From an uncultured Fusobacterium sp. (GTDB taxonomy: Bacteria; Fusobacteriota; Fusobacteriia; Fusobacteriales; Fusobacteriaceae), in assembly GCA_900545035.1 (NCBI GenBank), contig UQXM01000020.1, forward strand, positions 1 to 18,534: a stretch of 18,534 nt of DNA, written 5' to 3'. The notes beneath the pieces were generated by a model. That model did no database searches. It saw only the letters and a list, made by a program, of their open reading frames with translations, and had not been told where the DNA came from. Shown here piece by piece: positions 1 through 8,152 of the stretch. The first letter of the stretch is position 1. Each line of letters begins with the position of its first letter. The translations under genes and the position numbers were made by a program.

Positions 1-54
1 AAGCCGGAATGGATGATTGTACGTATCGTACCGGTTATTCCGCCCGAACTCCGC
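1..54 (+). other. rpoC: Foreign rpoC (RNA polymerase beta' subunit) fragment
   Basis: Frame 1 reads KPEWMIVRIVPVIPPELR, which matches the highly conserved beta' segment that in E. coli reads NKPEWMILTVLPVLPPDLR. After the final Arg codon, RpoC would continue with P-L-V-P-L-D-G-G-R-F; here it continues with unrelated lysine-rich sequence. The 54 bases are about 54% G+C (29 of 54) with codons such as CCG, CGC and CGT, while the sequence directly after is strongly AT-rich. From memory of the family, the V-R-I-V-P-V-I-P-P-E-L-R wording is closest to Bacteroidetes RpoC; that assignment is inference. It is most likely an assembly or library chimera at a contig end rather than a real gene fusion. 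Confidence 0.8.
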
Positions 55-897
55 AAAAAAGAGGGAGGATTTAATCTTTTTAAGAAAAAAGAAAAAACTT
101 CGGAATTTAAAGATTATAAAATATATTATATACTGGACAGAAAAATTACAGAAAATGAGAAAGGAACATACAAATATTATCCCAACGGAAATCTGGCCGA
201 AGAAAATTTAAAATGTTATGAGGGAAAAGATTTAAAAAAAATTTACAGAGAATATGATGAAGCGGAAAATATTATTTATGAAGCTCTTTATATCAACGGC
301 AAAGAAACAAAAAAATTCTCTTCATTGGAAGAATATGAAAAATTAAAATCAAAAGATTTTTGTGAAATATTTTATCCTGACGGGAAAAAAGCATACGAAA
401 AAAATCTTGTTCTGCTTTCCGAACTTAATGAAAAAGCCGTTTCTGAAAAATATTATAATAAAGAAGAAATCCTTTTATATGAAAGTGAAATCCCTTTATC
501 TGATATTTTTTTCAGCAGTGATTTTCTGAAAAGAGATAAAAAACTTTCGGGAGCGGGAAATCCGTTTCTACAGAAAATAAAAAAATACAGAAATAACGGA
601 AAACTTTTATATGAAGAAAATTTTTATTTCGAGGGAGAAAATATTATTTTCACAAAAAAAAGTTATTTTGAAAACGGCAGTATATTTTACGACGAACAGG
701 AAACAATAAATAAAGAAGATTATTTCAAAATATTAAATAAAAAAGCAGAAAAAGAAAGTATAAACTCAAAATATTTTTTAAAAAGATATGATGAAAATAA
801 AAATCTCAAATATCACGAAGAATGGGACGGAGAAAAAACTGTCAGCAGATATTACGGCGAAAATAATATTTTAGTAAAAGAAGTTGTCAATGAATAG
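13..897 (+). CDS. MORN_2 (YwqK-type) repeat protein, 5' end missing or chimeric
   Basis: The native part starts near position 55 (residue about 15); the ATG at 13 lies inside the rpoC-like fragment and is probably not this gene's start. Position 55 onward encodes repeated units of the MORN_2 type: aromatic-Tyr-x-x-x-Gly-x-Leu followed by a charged strand, for example GTYKYYPNGNL (50-60), IFYPDGKKAYE (about 119-129), YRNNGKLLYEE and SYFENGSIFYDE. A repeat-poor stretch lies between about 130 and 190. Any signal peptide or membrane anchor would have been in the lost 5' part. The stop at 895-897 is 30 bases before the next gene, so the two are probably co-transcribed. MORN_2 repeats are beta-hairpin units; the Bacillus YwqK relatives are described as toxin immunity proteins, but nothing here shows that role. 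Function unknown. Confidence 0.8.
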   Translation: MIVRIVPVIPPELRKKEGGFNLFKKKEKTSEFKDYKIYYILDRKITENEKGTYKYYPNGNLAEENLKCYEGKDLKKIYREYDEAENIIYEALYINGKETKKFSSLEEYEKLKSKDFCEIFYPDGKKAYEKNLVLLSELNEKAVSEKYYNKEEILLYESEIPLSDIFFSSDFLKRDKKLSGAGNPFLQKIKKYRNNGKLLYEENFYFEGENIIFTKKSYFENGSIFYDEQETINKEDYFKILNKKAEKESINSKYFLKRYDENKNLKYHEEWDGEKTVSRYYGENNILVKEVVNE

Positions 898-927
898 AAA
901 ATTATCAGTCAAACGGAGAAAATTGTT

Positions 928-2331
928 ATGAGAAAAACTGAACTGCAGAATGAGAAAAAACAATTTGGAATATATGGATTTTTTATAATTTTTTCGGCTT
1001 ACATTTTTAAACTTTTTATTTTACGAACAGCAGAAAATATGTATTTCAGCTATACTTTATCTTCGTTTGCCGATTTGGAAATGCAGACAGCTGAAATAAT
1101 TTCAAATTTTATAATAACTGCTTTTATTGTAAAATTTTTAGTTAAACCTGAACTTTTGTGCAGCGGTATTTTCAAAAAATTTATAATAAATTTTTTAATT
1201 CCCGCTTTTATCCTGCTTTTTATTGAAAATTTTATTGATGAAATATTTTATGAAGCTGCAAAATATGAATTTTGGATTTATTTTGTTACAACATTGTTTG
1301 CTGTTGTAAAATTTTTAAAAGGATTTATCTGGGTAAGCGGAATTTTTATTTTTATAAGCAAAAAAACTTTTACACTTTTGGATTTTTTTAAAAAACTCAA
1401 AGAAAGAGTTTCATTGATTGTCGTTATGCCTCTTATTGTATTTTTAAGTCTTATAAATCCGCTTATTTTTGATTTAAAAACTTTGAGAAGTGTTTTATAC
1501 AATGATATTTTTGGAAAAATGGGAAGTTTCTTAGAGGTAGTTATCTATTTTATTACAGTATCTGCGTCAATTTATACAATTCTTGAAATTTTCCTGTTTT
1601 TTATAAATATGCTGACAAAATCTTCTGATGAAATTATTAATTGTAAAAACAGCTGTGATGTTTTTTTGACAGCAGAATTTATTAAAAGCAATATGCCTTT
1701 TTTTATTTTAAAAATTGTTGCCCCGCAAGCTGTATTAATATATATGTATAATTTTTTCAGCAATATATCACAAAATTCAAGTGGAATGACAAAAATATTT
1801 GCAGAGATATTCCCAATTATTCTGATTGTTTTGGTTGAAACATTTGTTATAAAATCTATTCTTTCTCTGCTTAAAATTAAAATAAAACACACTTTTATTA
1901 TACCCCTGTGGTACGGTCTTATATCAATATTTGTTATAGGAAATTTTTTCAAAAAAATTTTTATAACATTTTTCGGAACACCGGAAAATATTTTCAGTAC
2001 AAGTTTGTATCTGCTATTTCTGTTATGGTCTGCAGGTATTTATACAATATTTATAATCTGCATGAGCTGGCTTTCGGAGAGTCCGAGAAAAATTAATATA
2101 CTTCTTCCCTTTGCTTTTATGTATTCTGTAAATCCTCTGAAAACATCATTGACAGCTTTGGCAGGCTTTACTGTTTTTCTTTCTCAATATACTGCTGCCG
2201 AAAATTTTGGCAGAGTTATGCAAATTGGTATTTTATCAAATTTTTCATTTCTGTTGATTTTGTTTTCTGCGGTCATTACAGGAAGTGCTTTTTTATTTTA
2301 TTTGGTATATAAATTTACAAAAAAAATATAA
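928..2331 (+). CDS. Polytopic membrane protein, unknown function
   Basis: This 467-residue protein is very hydrophobic, with about a dozen candidate membrane segments: around residues 13-32, 55-72, 84-102, 115-143, 161-181, 201-229, 255-276, 289-312, 322-342, 361-384, 393-422 and 436-462. Start choice: CGGAGA lies about 9 bases before the ATG at 928. I recognise no transporter signature, ATP-binding motif or catalytic motif. It follows the MORN_2 gene after 30 bases on the same strand, so a shared transcript is likely. This repeats the pairing of a MORN_2 protein with a membrane protein seen in the facing operon, although this one is far larger than the 134-169-residue membrane proteins there. 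It ends just before a hairpin terminator shared with the convergent operon. Confidence 0.75.
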   Translation: MRKTELQNEKKQFGIYGFFIIFSAYIFKLFILRTAENMYFSYTLSSFADLEMQTAEIISNFIITAFIVKFLVKPELLCSGIFKKFIINFLIPAFILLFIENFIDEIFYEAAKYEFWIYFVTTLFAVVKFLKGFIWVSGIFIFISKKTFTLLDFFKKLKERVSLIVVMPLIVFLSLINPLIFDLKTLRSVLYNDIFGKMGSFLEVVIYFITVSASIYTILEIFLFFINMLTKSSDEIINCKNSCDVFLTAEFIKSNMPFFILKIVAPQAVLIYMYNFFSNISQNSSGMTKIFAEIFPIILIVLVETFVIKSILSLLKIKIKHTFIIPLWYGLISIFVIGNFFKKIFITFFGTPENIFSTSLYLLFLLWSAGIYTIFIICMSWLSESPRKINILLPFAFMYSVNPLKTSLTALAGFTVFLSQYTAAENFGRVMQIGILSNFSFLLILFSAVITGSAFLFYLVYKFTKKI

Positions 2332-2334
2332 AAA

Positions 2335-2390
2335 GAGGGAGTGCTGCATTTATAAAATTTTATTTTTTACAAATTTGCAGCAATCCCCTG
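2335..2390. terminator. Bidirectional terminator between convergent operons
   Basis: The arm GGGAGTGCTGCA (2337-2348) pairs with TGCAGCAATCCC (2376-2387) with a single mismatch, across an AT-rich loop of about 27 bases. On the minus strand the hairpin is followed by a T-rich run (complement of the A-rich 2319-2334), which fits intrinsic termination of the nine-gene operon ending at 2397. On the plus strand it is followed by TGTTTATATTATTT, weaker but usable for the gene ending at 2331. The long loop lowers confidence. Confidence 0.55.
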
Positions 2391-2396
2391 TTTATA

Positions 2397-4607
2397 TTAT
2401 TTAAGATTATCATTTACCTTAAACATCTTTTTTAATTTACTCCCGTTTTTCTTTTTTATTTTTACACCTATGCTGCTTTTTATTACATTTCCGTTTCTGT
2501 CATATTCTTTAAATAAATCACAAAGTTCTCCGTTATTATATTCTGCATAGTCATATTCAGAATTCCATTTGTTGCTTCCGTCTTTATATTTTTTATAATA
2601 AGCTGCACTTTCCAAAGTCCCGTCATCTTCTCTGTATTCTTTTATTGTTTCCTCCAAAAAATCTCCATATTCTATTTTTCTTATCATTTTTCCGCTTTCA
2701 TTGAAAACTTTTCTTTCTGTCGGGTCGCCGTCTTCATCAAAAATATTTATGATATGTATTGTTCCGTCAGGATAATATACTTTTTCTTCTCCCACTTTCT
2801 TTTCATTTGATAAATGATTAAAAACTTTTTTTAGATTTCCGTTTTCATAGTAATATTTAAATTCTCCCTTGTTTCTGCCATTTAAATAATTTAGTTCTGA
2901 TTCTAAATTTCCGTTTTCAAAATAATATTTTGAAGTGCCGTTCAGTTCATCATCTTTATACATTTTTTCTGATTCTAAATTTCCGTTTTCAAAATAATAT
3001 CTTGAAGTACCGTTCAGGTCACCGTCTTTATACATCTCTTCTGATTTCAGATTGCCGTTATCATAGAAAAGTTTTTTTACTCCATCATATTTATCATTTT
3101 TATATTCTATTTCCTCCAGAAGCACACCGTATCTGTCGTAATACATATAAATCCCATTTAAAACACCGTCTTTATATTCTGCTTTTTCACATATTTTTCC
3201 GTCTTCATAATATTTTTTATAAATTCCGTCCAATTTTCCATTTTTATAATTTTTTAAAATTTCGATTTTTCCGGGATAATAAAATATTTTTACTTCCCCT
3301 TCAAACAGTCCGTTTTTATATGTTCCCTCTTCATAAAGGTCTCCATCATAAGCATATTTTTTATAATTTCCGTGTAAAAGATTGTCTTTGTATGTTCCCT
3401 CTTCACGAAGTTTTCCGTCATCATAATATTTTTTATAGCTTCCCTGCAAGAGATTATCTCTGTATGTTCCCTCTTCATAAAGTTTTCCGTCATCATAATA
3501 TTTTTTATAGTTTCCCTGCAAAAGATTATCTTTATATGTTCCTGTCCAAATAATATTTCCCTCTTTGTTATATTGCTTAGATTCTCCATTTCTCATTCCG
3601 TTTTTTACTTCTGTAATATAATAGCTTTCATCTTCCCCATATTCTTTTAAAGTTTCCCCTTCCAATTTTGGCTCAAAAACTTCCCCCTCAAAAGTAACAT
3701 CTTCCACTCTTTCATAATAATTAATTGCATTTCTTTCTTGTGTAATATATTTTGCTTCTTTCGGAGATACTATGCTTGAAAAAAGAAGATAGCCGTGATA
3801 TCTGTTAAGAAGCTCATATGTATCTGTTCTCGGAAGATTTTCTATTTTTAATTTTATATCTTCTTTTGATGTTTTTTCAAAAGCTTCATTTAAGATATCG
3901 AAATCTTTGTTTACATCTTCTATTTTTTCCATTTTTTCAATATATGAAAGAGCATCATCTGCAAGAATTCTTTCATCAATAATGTTTATACTCAAAATAG
4001 TATAATCAAAAGTTTTTGTTCCTTTCATATATTTTACAAATTCATAAATCTGTTTTCTGTACCACTCTTTGTCTTCGTCATTTCTCACTCTTCCGAAAAT
4101 ATATATTCTTCCTCTCAAAGGATGAAAATTTCTCTCTTCTGTAAGATATCCTCTCCTTATTATCTCATCCAAAAAATTTGTTCTTTCATAATATCCGTCA
4201 AGTTCAAAAACAGCCAGAACATTTTCTCCGAATAATTTTTTTAATCTTTTTCCGTAAAATTCATTGGCTGATTCTTTCAGCAAAACTGCTCCGTAATTAT
4301 CTCCCGGCTCATTTGTAGGATATATTTCCACAAATCCTGTTCCCCAATAATATGGGTCGTTTTCTTTATGTGTCCCTATATAACTTTTTGGATAAACAAC
4401 TCTTGCCTCATACCATTCTTTGTCGTTTATTTTTCTTCTTCCCATATACCCTATGAAAAATTCTTCTCCATAAGTTTTTGTTAAATAATTATCCAGTCTT
4501 TTGTAGGCACTTCCCGAAGTGTTGTTTCCACAATGAATTATACCCAATATAATAAAAAAAGCTATAACTACTCCTATTGTTATTCTTTCAGGATTTTTTA
4601 AACTCAT
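2397..4607 (-). CDS. Membrane-anchored MORN_2 repeat protein, large
   Basis: The 736-residue protein starts at the ATG at 4607, preceded by GGAGGG. An upstream in-frame ATG (4658) would overlap the previous gene and has no such site. Order: one membrane anchor (10-25) after a short basic N-terminus, so the rest should face outward; a non-repeat domain (about 34-330); then about 15 MORN_2 units (about 336-715) of the form YKDGxLxGxYKYYxxNGxLxxE; then a basic tail (KIKKKNGSKLKK, 716-727). The cysteine at 26 (GIIHC) does not fit a lipobox well. The 34-330 domain carries ESANEFY (112-118), LFGEN (125-129), IYIFG (168-172) and IIDERIL (209-215), all shared with the protein at 9897-11738, so the two are paralogues. 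Several repeats are nearly identical at DNA level with a 72-base period. Last gene of the minus-strand operon. Function unknown. Confidence 0.85.
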   Translation of the reverse strand: MSLKNPERITIGVVIAFFIILGIIHCGNNTSGSAYKRLDNYLTKTYGEEFFIGYMGRRKINDKEWYEARVVYPKSYIGTHKENDPYYWGTGFVEIYPTNEPGDNYGAVLLKESANEFYGKRLKKLFGENVLAVFELDGYYERTNFLDEIIRRGYLTEERNFHPLRGRIYIFGRVRNDEDKEWYRKQIYEFVKYMKGTKTFDYTILSINIIDERILADDALSYIEKMEKIEDVNKDFDILNEAFEKTSKEDIKLKIENLPRTDTYELLNRYHGYLLFSSIVSPKEAKYITQERNAINYYERVEDVTFEGEVFEPKLEGETLKEYGEDESYYITEVKNGMRNGESKQYNKEGNIIWTGTYKDNLLQGNYKKYYDDGKLYEEGTYRDNLLQGSYKKYYDDGKLREEGTYKDNLLHGNYKKYAYDGDLYEEGTYKNGLFEGEVKIFYYPGKIEILKNYKNGKLDGIYKKYYEDGKICEKAEYKDGVLNGIYMYYDRYGVLLEEIEYKNDKYDGVKKLFYDNGNLKSEEMYKDGDLNGTSRYYFENGNLESEKMYKDDELNGTSKYYFENGNLESELNYLNGRNKGEFKYYYENGNLKKVFNHLSNEKKVGEEKVYYPDGTIHIINIFDEDGDPTERKVFNESGKMIRKIEYGDFLEETIKEYREDDGTLESAAYYKKYKDGSNKWNSEYDYAEYNNGELCDLFKEYDRNGNVIKSSIGVKIKKKNGSKLKKMFKVNDNLK
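2890..3545 (-). repeat. In-gene 72-bp tandem repeats coding MORN_2 units
   Basis: Within the large MORN_2 gene two clusters of 24-codon (72-base) tandem units stay close at DNA level. One covers about 3340-3545, where the TATGTTCCCTCTTCA block recurs at 3391 and 3463 (plus-strand reading). The other covers about 2890-3025, where the TTCTGATTCTAAATTTCCG block recurs exactly 72 bases apart. The unit encodes, for example, GTYKDNLLQGNYKKYYDDGK plus LYEE. Nucleotide-level similarity beyond what the protein needs points to recent in-frame duplication or gene conversion. Confidence 0.8.
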
Positions 4608-4635
4608 CTTTTCCCTCCAAACAAAATTTTTCTGT

Positions 4636-5052
4636 TTATTTTTTTTCTTCGTGGGCAAGTTTTTTCTGTGTCTGACATATACTTGCAGAAATATAACTGT
4701 AAAGGACTTTCAATATTATCCCAATCATATTTATTTTCATAAAAATAAATTCTCTGTCATCATCTGTTAATACTCCGGCATCATCAAATGCCATAAAAAA
4801 GAAAGCAACACACCATATTATTATAATTATTGCAATAAAAAATATTCCTGTCAGCAGACTTTTCAAAAGAAATTTTTTCATATATTTTCCTCTGAATTTT
4901 TCATCATTGTAAAAATATACAACAAGTCCTATGAAATAAAAAATATACAGCATATAATTAATATTCAGTGTCAGAAGTCCCAAAAGAAAGATAAAAGGCT
5001 CTATCGTCCAATCTTTTGTGTTTTCCCAGATTCTTTCATAAAAATTATTCAT
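4636..5052 (-). CDS. Small membrane protein, unknown function
   Basis: The 138-residue protein has three to four hydrophobic segments (about 18-48 as one or two spans, 62-92, and a weaker one near 106-124), an acidic D-D-A-G-V-L-T-D-D-D-R-E loop between the last two, and a basic/polar C-terminus. The start ATG at 5052 overlaps the upstream gene's stop as ATGA (4-base overlap), with GGAGA about 9 bases before it inside the upstream gene, so translation is probably coupled. It lies between two MORN_2 repeat genes in the nine-gene operon. No family recognised; a membrane partner for the neighbouring repeat proteins is a reasonable guess only. Confidence 0.75.
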   Translation of the reverse strand: MNNFYERIWENTKDWTIEPFIFLLGLLTLNINYMLYIFYFIGLVVYFYNDEKFRGKYMKKFLLKSLLTGIFFIAIIIIIWCVAFFFMAFDDAGVLTDDDREFIFMKINMIGIILKVLYSYISASICQTQKKLAHEEKK

Positions 5053-6137
5053 AATCCAATCTCCTTACTGTTTTCATAGACAACATTTCCGTTTCTGTCA
5101 AAAAACTTTTCCGCTTCTTTGTTTCCCTCTCTCTTCATCTCATAATATCTGCTGTTGTCTGCTCTGTTTTCTGCGTAATACAACATTTCCCCATACATAT
5201 CTCTGCCGTTGTAAATTGTTTTTGACAAAAGAACCCCTGTATCGTAATATTGTTCTGCCACAAGATTTTGAGATTTTTCATCATAATATTGGTTGGTTTT
5301 CAGCTGTCCGTTTTCATAATATTCTTTTCCCACAGATTGCTTTTTGCCATTTTTGTAATAAATAATATATTCCGGATTTTTATTATCGTAATAGCTTCTG
5401 ATTTCTTCGGTTTTAAGTTTTTCTTTTCTGGTAATTTTAGATGTAAGCTGTCCGTCAGAATTATATTCCTCTTCGTATTCGGAGATTTCTCTGTCCTCGT
5501 CAGAATATGAAAAAATTTCTTTTTTCTGAATATTTCCATTAACATAATAATCTATTTTCATTTTTTTATTTTTCTCAAAAGAATAATCTGTTACACTCTC
5601 GGGATTTCCGTTTTTGTAATAAGTTTTGTGTATTCCCACAGGAACATCTTCTTTATATTCTCTTTCAGAATAAAGTTTGTCGGAATTGTAAAAATATACT
5701 TTCTGAACGCCGTCAAATTTTCCGTTTTTATAATTATAATCTAAAAGAATATTTCCGTCAGGAGAATATGCTTTGTATTCTCCGTTTCTGCTTTCTTTTT
5801 CTTCCTCTTCCGAAGTTATAAGTTTTCCCTCTTCATTATATTCTTCAGTGATATCCCCTTTTTCTATATATTTAAGAACCCCGTTCCGTCTGTAATATTC
5901 TTCTGTCCCATTATGCCATTTACTTTTTAAAACTCCGTCAGGATAATATTCATATTTTGGAATTGTTTTCTCCTTTTCCCATTTTTCTTCTCTCTCTTTT
6001 ATCTCTTGATTATGAGCAATATATTTTTTTATAACAGGAAAATACGGAACAAAATCTTTTGCAGTAAAAATTATTGCCAATACAAGCACTGCAATTTTTA
6101 ATTGTGTATCATATTTTTTATTATTTTTATTTTCCAT
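5049..6137 (-). CDS. Membrane-anchored MORN_2 repeat protein
   Basis: The 362-residue protein has a single hydrophobic segment near the N-terminus (about 13-28, after a lysine-rich start), a charged linker rich in Glu and Lys (about 43-57), and MORN_2 repeats from about 60 to 355. Examples are YEYYPDGVLKS, YKNGKFDGVQKVYFY, YKNGNPESV, YYENGQLKTN and FFDRNGNVVYE. With no other membrane span, the repeats are predicted to be outside the cytoplasmic membrane. Start ATG at 6137 has GGAGA upstream and lies 12 bases after the previous gene's stop; its own stop overlaps the next start (ATGA). Unlike the two largest paralogues it lacks the ESAN-type N-terminal domain. Function unknown. Confidence 0.83.
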   Translation of the reverse strand: MENKNNKKYDTQLKIAVLVLAIIFTAKDFVPYFPVIKKYIAHNQEIKEREEKWEKEKTIPKYEYYPDGVLKSKWHNGTEEYYRRNGVLKYIEKGDITEEYNEEGKLITSEEEEKESRNGEYKAYSPDGNILLDYNYKNGKFDGVQKVYFYNSDKLYSEREYKEDVPVGIHKTYYKNGNPESVTDYSFEKNKKMKIDYYVNGNIQKKEIFSYSDEDREISEYEEEYNSDGQLTSKITRKEKLKTEEIRSYYDNKNPEYIIYYKNGKKQSVGKEYYENGQLKTNQYYDEKSQNLVAEQYYDTGVLLSKTIYNGRDMYGEMLYYAENRADNSRYYEMKREGNKEAEKFFDRNGNVVYENSKEIGL

Positions 6138-6149
6138 AAAGCAGTTCTC

Positions 6150-7700
6150 CTATTTCTTAGACTCTTTCTTTAAATCGCCGTTTATTGAATAAATTCTTTC
6201 TGTTTTACTTGATATAAGGTCTTCTTCATTTCCGTCCCAAACTGTTATACTTTCCCGTCTGACTTTTCCGTTTTTGTGATAACCAATCCAACTTTCTCTT
6301 TCCTGTCCCGCAGCGTAGTCTATAGTTTCCATTATTATTTCGTAATAAATATTTCCATCTTTGTCATAAAATTTTTCATCTTTTCTTTGGCTGGCAAAAG
6401 TAAGTAAATATTCTAATTTTCCCTTTTCATTATATCTTTTCAGCTCGCAGACAACTTCGGCAGCACCTGCAATTTTTTTGGTTATTGTTTCTTTTTTGTT
6501 GTAATAGATTTTTCCGTTTTTATGATAACTTGTTGTTTCAAAAATTGTATATTTATCATTGTCTTCAAATTTTTCAATATAAACAGGCTGTCCTTGAGGA
6601 GTATATTTTTTTACAATTTTTATATCCCGTTTTATTTTTCCCTCGTATTCGTCCCAAAGTCCAAGATAAGATTCTTTAACTTTAATTTCATAAAGCTCGG
6701 GACGGCTTTCCTGCTCCAGAACCAAAACTCCCTCTTTTGTGTAATATTTTTCCATTTTTATATTTTTATCTGTAAAATATTTTTCGTATGCTGTTTTTCC
6801 GTTGGGATAAAATATTTTGTAAGGTTTGTCATCCCTTATTATTTCACAATATTTTTTATAATTTTCCAAATCTGATTTTATCGTTTCGTTATTTATTTCT
6901 ATCTCTTCTGAAAGCATTTTTCCGCTTTCGTCATAATGTCTTCTTTCATAGTGTCTTTTACCTTCTTTATCCCAAAAAACTATATTTTCATATTTTTTGT
7001 TTCCGTTTGGAAAATATTCTCTTATGCTGTTTTCATCTTCTTTTTTCACAATATTGTCTTCACTGCATGAATATATCTCTTCTGTGGTTTCTCCGTTTTC
7101 ATTATATCTGTAAATATCCTCATACACCAAAATTCCATAATTCCATTTTCTTGAAAAGCTGAACTCATCTGTGCTGTTTTTCTCTGTCAATTTCGTTCTG
7201 TCATATTCTTTATGGTACAGCTGAGTAGTTTTTGTAAAAATATCATCTTTTACATCATGCTTAAATGTCATTCCGGTAACACAAGATATCTTTGTTCTTC
7301 CCTCAGGAGTATAAATATCCTTTGCGTCATCGCTTTTAATATAGACATATTTTTTTGTTCCGTCCTTGCAGAATATTCTTTCCCACAAAGTTCCGTCTTC
7401 AAAAAATTTTTCTTCCAAAAAAGGCTCTCCGTCAGCATATCTTATTGCAGATTTCAAAGCTCCGCTTTCATAATATTTCCTTTCCTGAACCATTACCCCG
7501 TCTTTGTAATCTTCCTCTTTGACTTTGATTTGTGTTTCGGAATTTATATATTCCATATAACCTGTATATAATTTTTCTGTGCCTTTTATATAATATTTTC
7601 CGTCTTTCAAAACTATTTCCACTAAATCATAATCTGTTTTCTCTCCTGCAAAAGCAAAAGAAGAAAATAAAAATACTGCCAAAATTATTTTTTTTAACAT
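6150..7700 (-). CDS. Secreted MORN_2 repeat protein with signal peptide
   Basis: The 516-residue protein begins MLKKIILAVFLFSSFAFA, a classic Sec signal peptide with an A-F-A cleavage site around residue 18 and no lipobox cysteine, so it should be released to the periplasm or beyond. The ATG at 7700 has AAAGGAG six to seven bases upstream; the in-frame ATG at 7721 would overlap the previous gene and spoil the signal peptide. The rest consists of degenerate MORN_2 units (for example YYESGALKSAIRYADGEP, FFEDGTLWE, YFPNGNKKYE, FYPNGKTAYE, YHKNGKIYYN, YHKNGKVRRE). It is the only member of the operon without a membrane anchor, so it could be the soluble component of the set. Gap to the preceding gene is 10 bases, to the next 12. 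Function unknown. Confidence 0.83.
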   Translation of the reverse strand: MLKKIILAVFLFSSFAFAGEKTDYDLVEIVLKDGKYYIKGTEKLYTGYMEYINSETQIKVKEEDYKDGVMVQERKYYESGALKSAIRYADGEPFLEEKFFEDGTLWERIFCKDGTKKYVYIKSDDAKDIYTPEGRTKISCVTGMTFKHDVKDDIFTKTTQLYHKEYDRTKLTEKNSTDEFSFSRKWNYGILVYEDIYRYNENGETTEEIYSCSEDNIVKKEDENSIREYFPNGNKKYENIVFWDKEGKRHYERRHYDESGKMLSEEIEINNETIKSDLENYKKYCEIIRDDKPYKIFYPNGKTAYEKYFTDKNIKMEKYYTKEGVLVLEQESRPELYEIKVKESYLGLWDEYEGKIKRDIKIVKKYTPQGQPVYIEKFEDNDKYTIFETTSYHKNGKIYYNKKETITKKIAGAAEVVCELKRYNEKGKLEYLLTFASQRKDEKFYDKDGNIYYEIIMETIDYAAGQERESWIGYHKNGKVRRESITVWDGNEEDLISSKTERIYSINGDLKKESKK

Positions 7701-7710
7701 AATACTCCTT

Positions 7711-8115
7711 TTACTGCTCATTTTGTTGTTTATTTTGATTTTTGTAAGATTTTATTTTAAACAGCTGATAAAAATAAGACCCTGTAAATGAAAATACAAT
7801 TCCCACAAGACATTTTAAAACAGCAAGAACAATAAAATCTTCATAGTCCCAATTATAAGGAAGTATCTCAACCAATACCAAAGCAAAAACAAAACGAAAA
7901 GCAAATGCTGCAGCACCTGCAAATACCCAGTACAAAAGTTTATAATTTTTATCTTTATACCAATACCAAAATACTCCTCCGTGAGCAGCTAACGCAATGA
8001 GTTTATTGAGTGTCTCGTCATCATACCCCATTGCAGTCATTACCGAATCAACAACAATTAAAATAAAATAACACCAAAATACATAATAATCAAGATATTT
8101 ATCTTCTCCTGCCAT
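7711..8115 (-). CDS. Small four-span membrane protein, unknown function
   Basis: The 134-residue protein shows about four membrane segments (roughly 10-28, 38-52, 60-82 and 92-116) and a polar Asn/Gln/Lys-rich C-terminal tail. Start ATG at 8115 has GGGAGG before it. It lies between the PH-like/MORN_2 gene (37-base gap) and the signal-peptide MORN_2 gene (10-base gap). No family recognised and no clear sequence similarity seen to the other small membrane proteins at 4636 and 9336, beyond size and hydrophobicity. Confidence 0.75.
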   Translation of the reverse strand: MAGEDKYLDYYVFWCYFILIVVDSVMTAMGYDDETLNKLIALAAHGGVFWYWYKDKNYKLLYWVFAGAAAFAFRFVFALVLVEILPYNWDYEDFIVLAVLKCLVGIVFSFTGSYFYQLFKIKSYKNQNKQQNEQ

Positions 8116-8152
8116 AATAAAATCCTCCCGTTAATTTTTTTATTTTCTGTAT

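Noticed and set aside
2890..3545. CRISPR-like regular spacing of repeated DNA
   Set aside because: Repeats are in-frame coding units without unique spacers; the 72-base period equals 24 codons and there are no cas genes.
2930..3553. 207-codon open frame on the plus strand opposite the repeats
   Set aside because: It is a by-product of periodic 72-base coding repeats on the other strand; the peptide is His/Phe/Tyr-rich with no start signal. Similar opposite-strand frames at 6485-7571 and 10067-10793 are rejected for the same reason.
4530..4607. Lipoprotein signal (GIIHC) in the large MORN_2 protein, and FFC in its paralogue
   Set aside because: Residues before the cysteines (I-I-H and L-F-F) do not fit the usual small-residue lipobox positions, so a plain membrane anchor is preferred.
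4608..4658. Longer N-terminus (17 residues) for the large MORN_2 protein, starting at 4658
   Set aside because: It overlaps the preceding gene and lacks a ribosome binding site, whereas GGAGGG sits just before the ATG at 4607, which also begins a proper membrane anchor.
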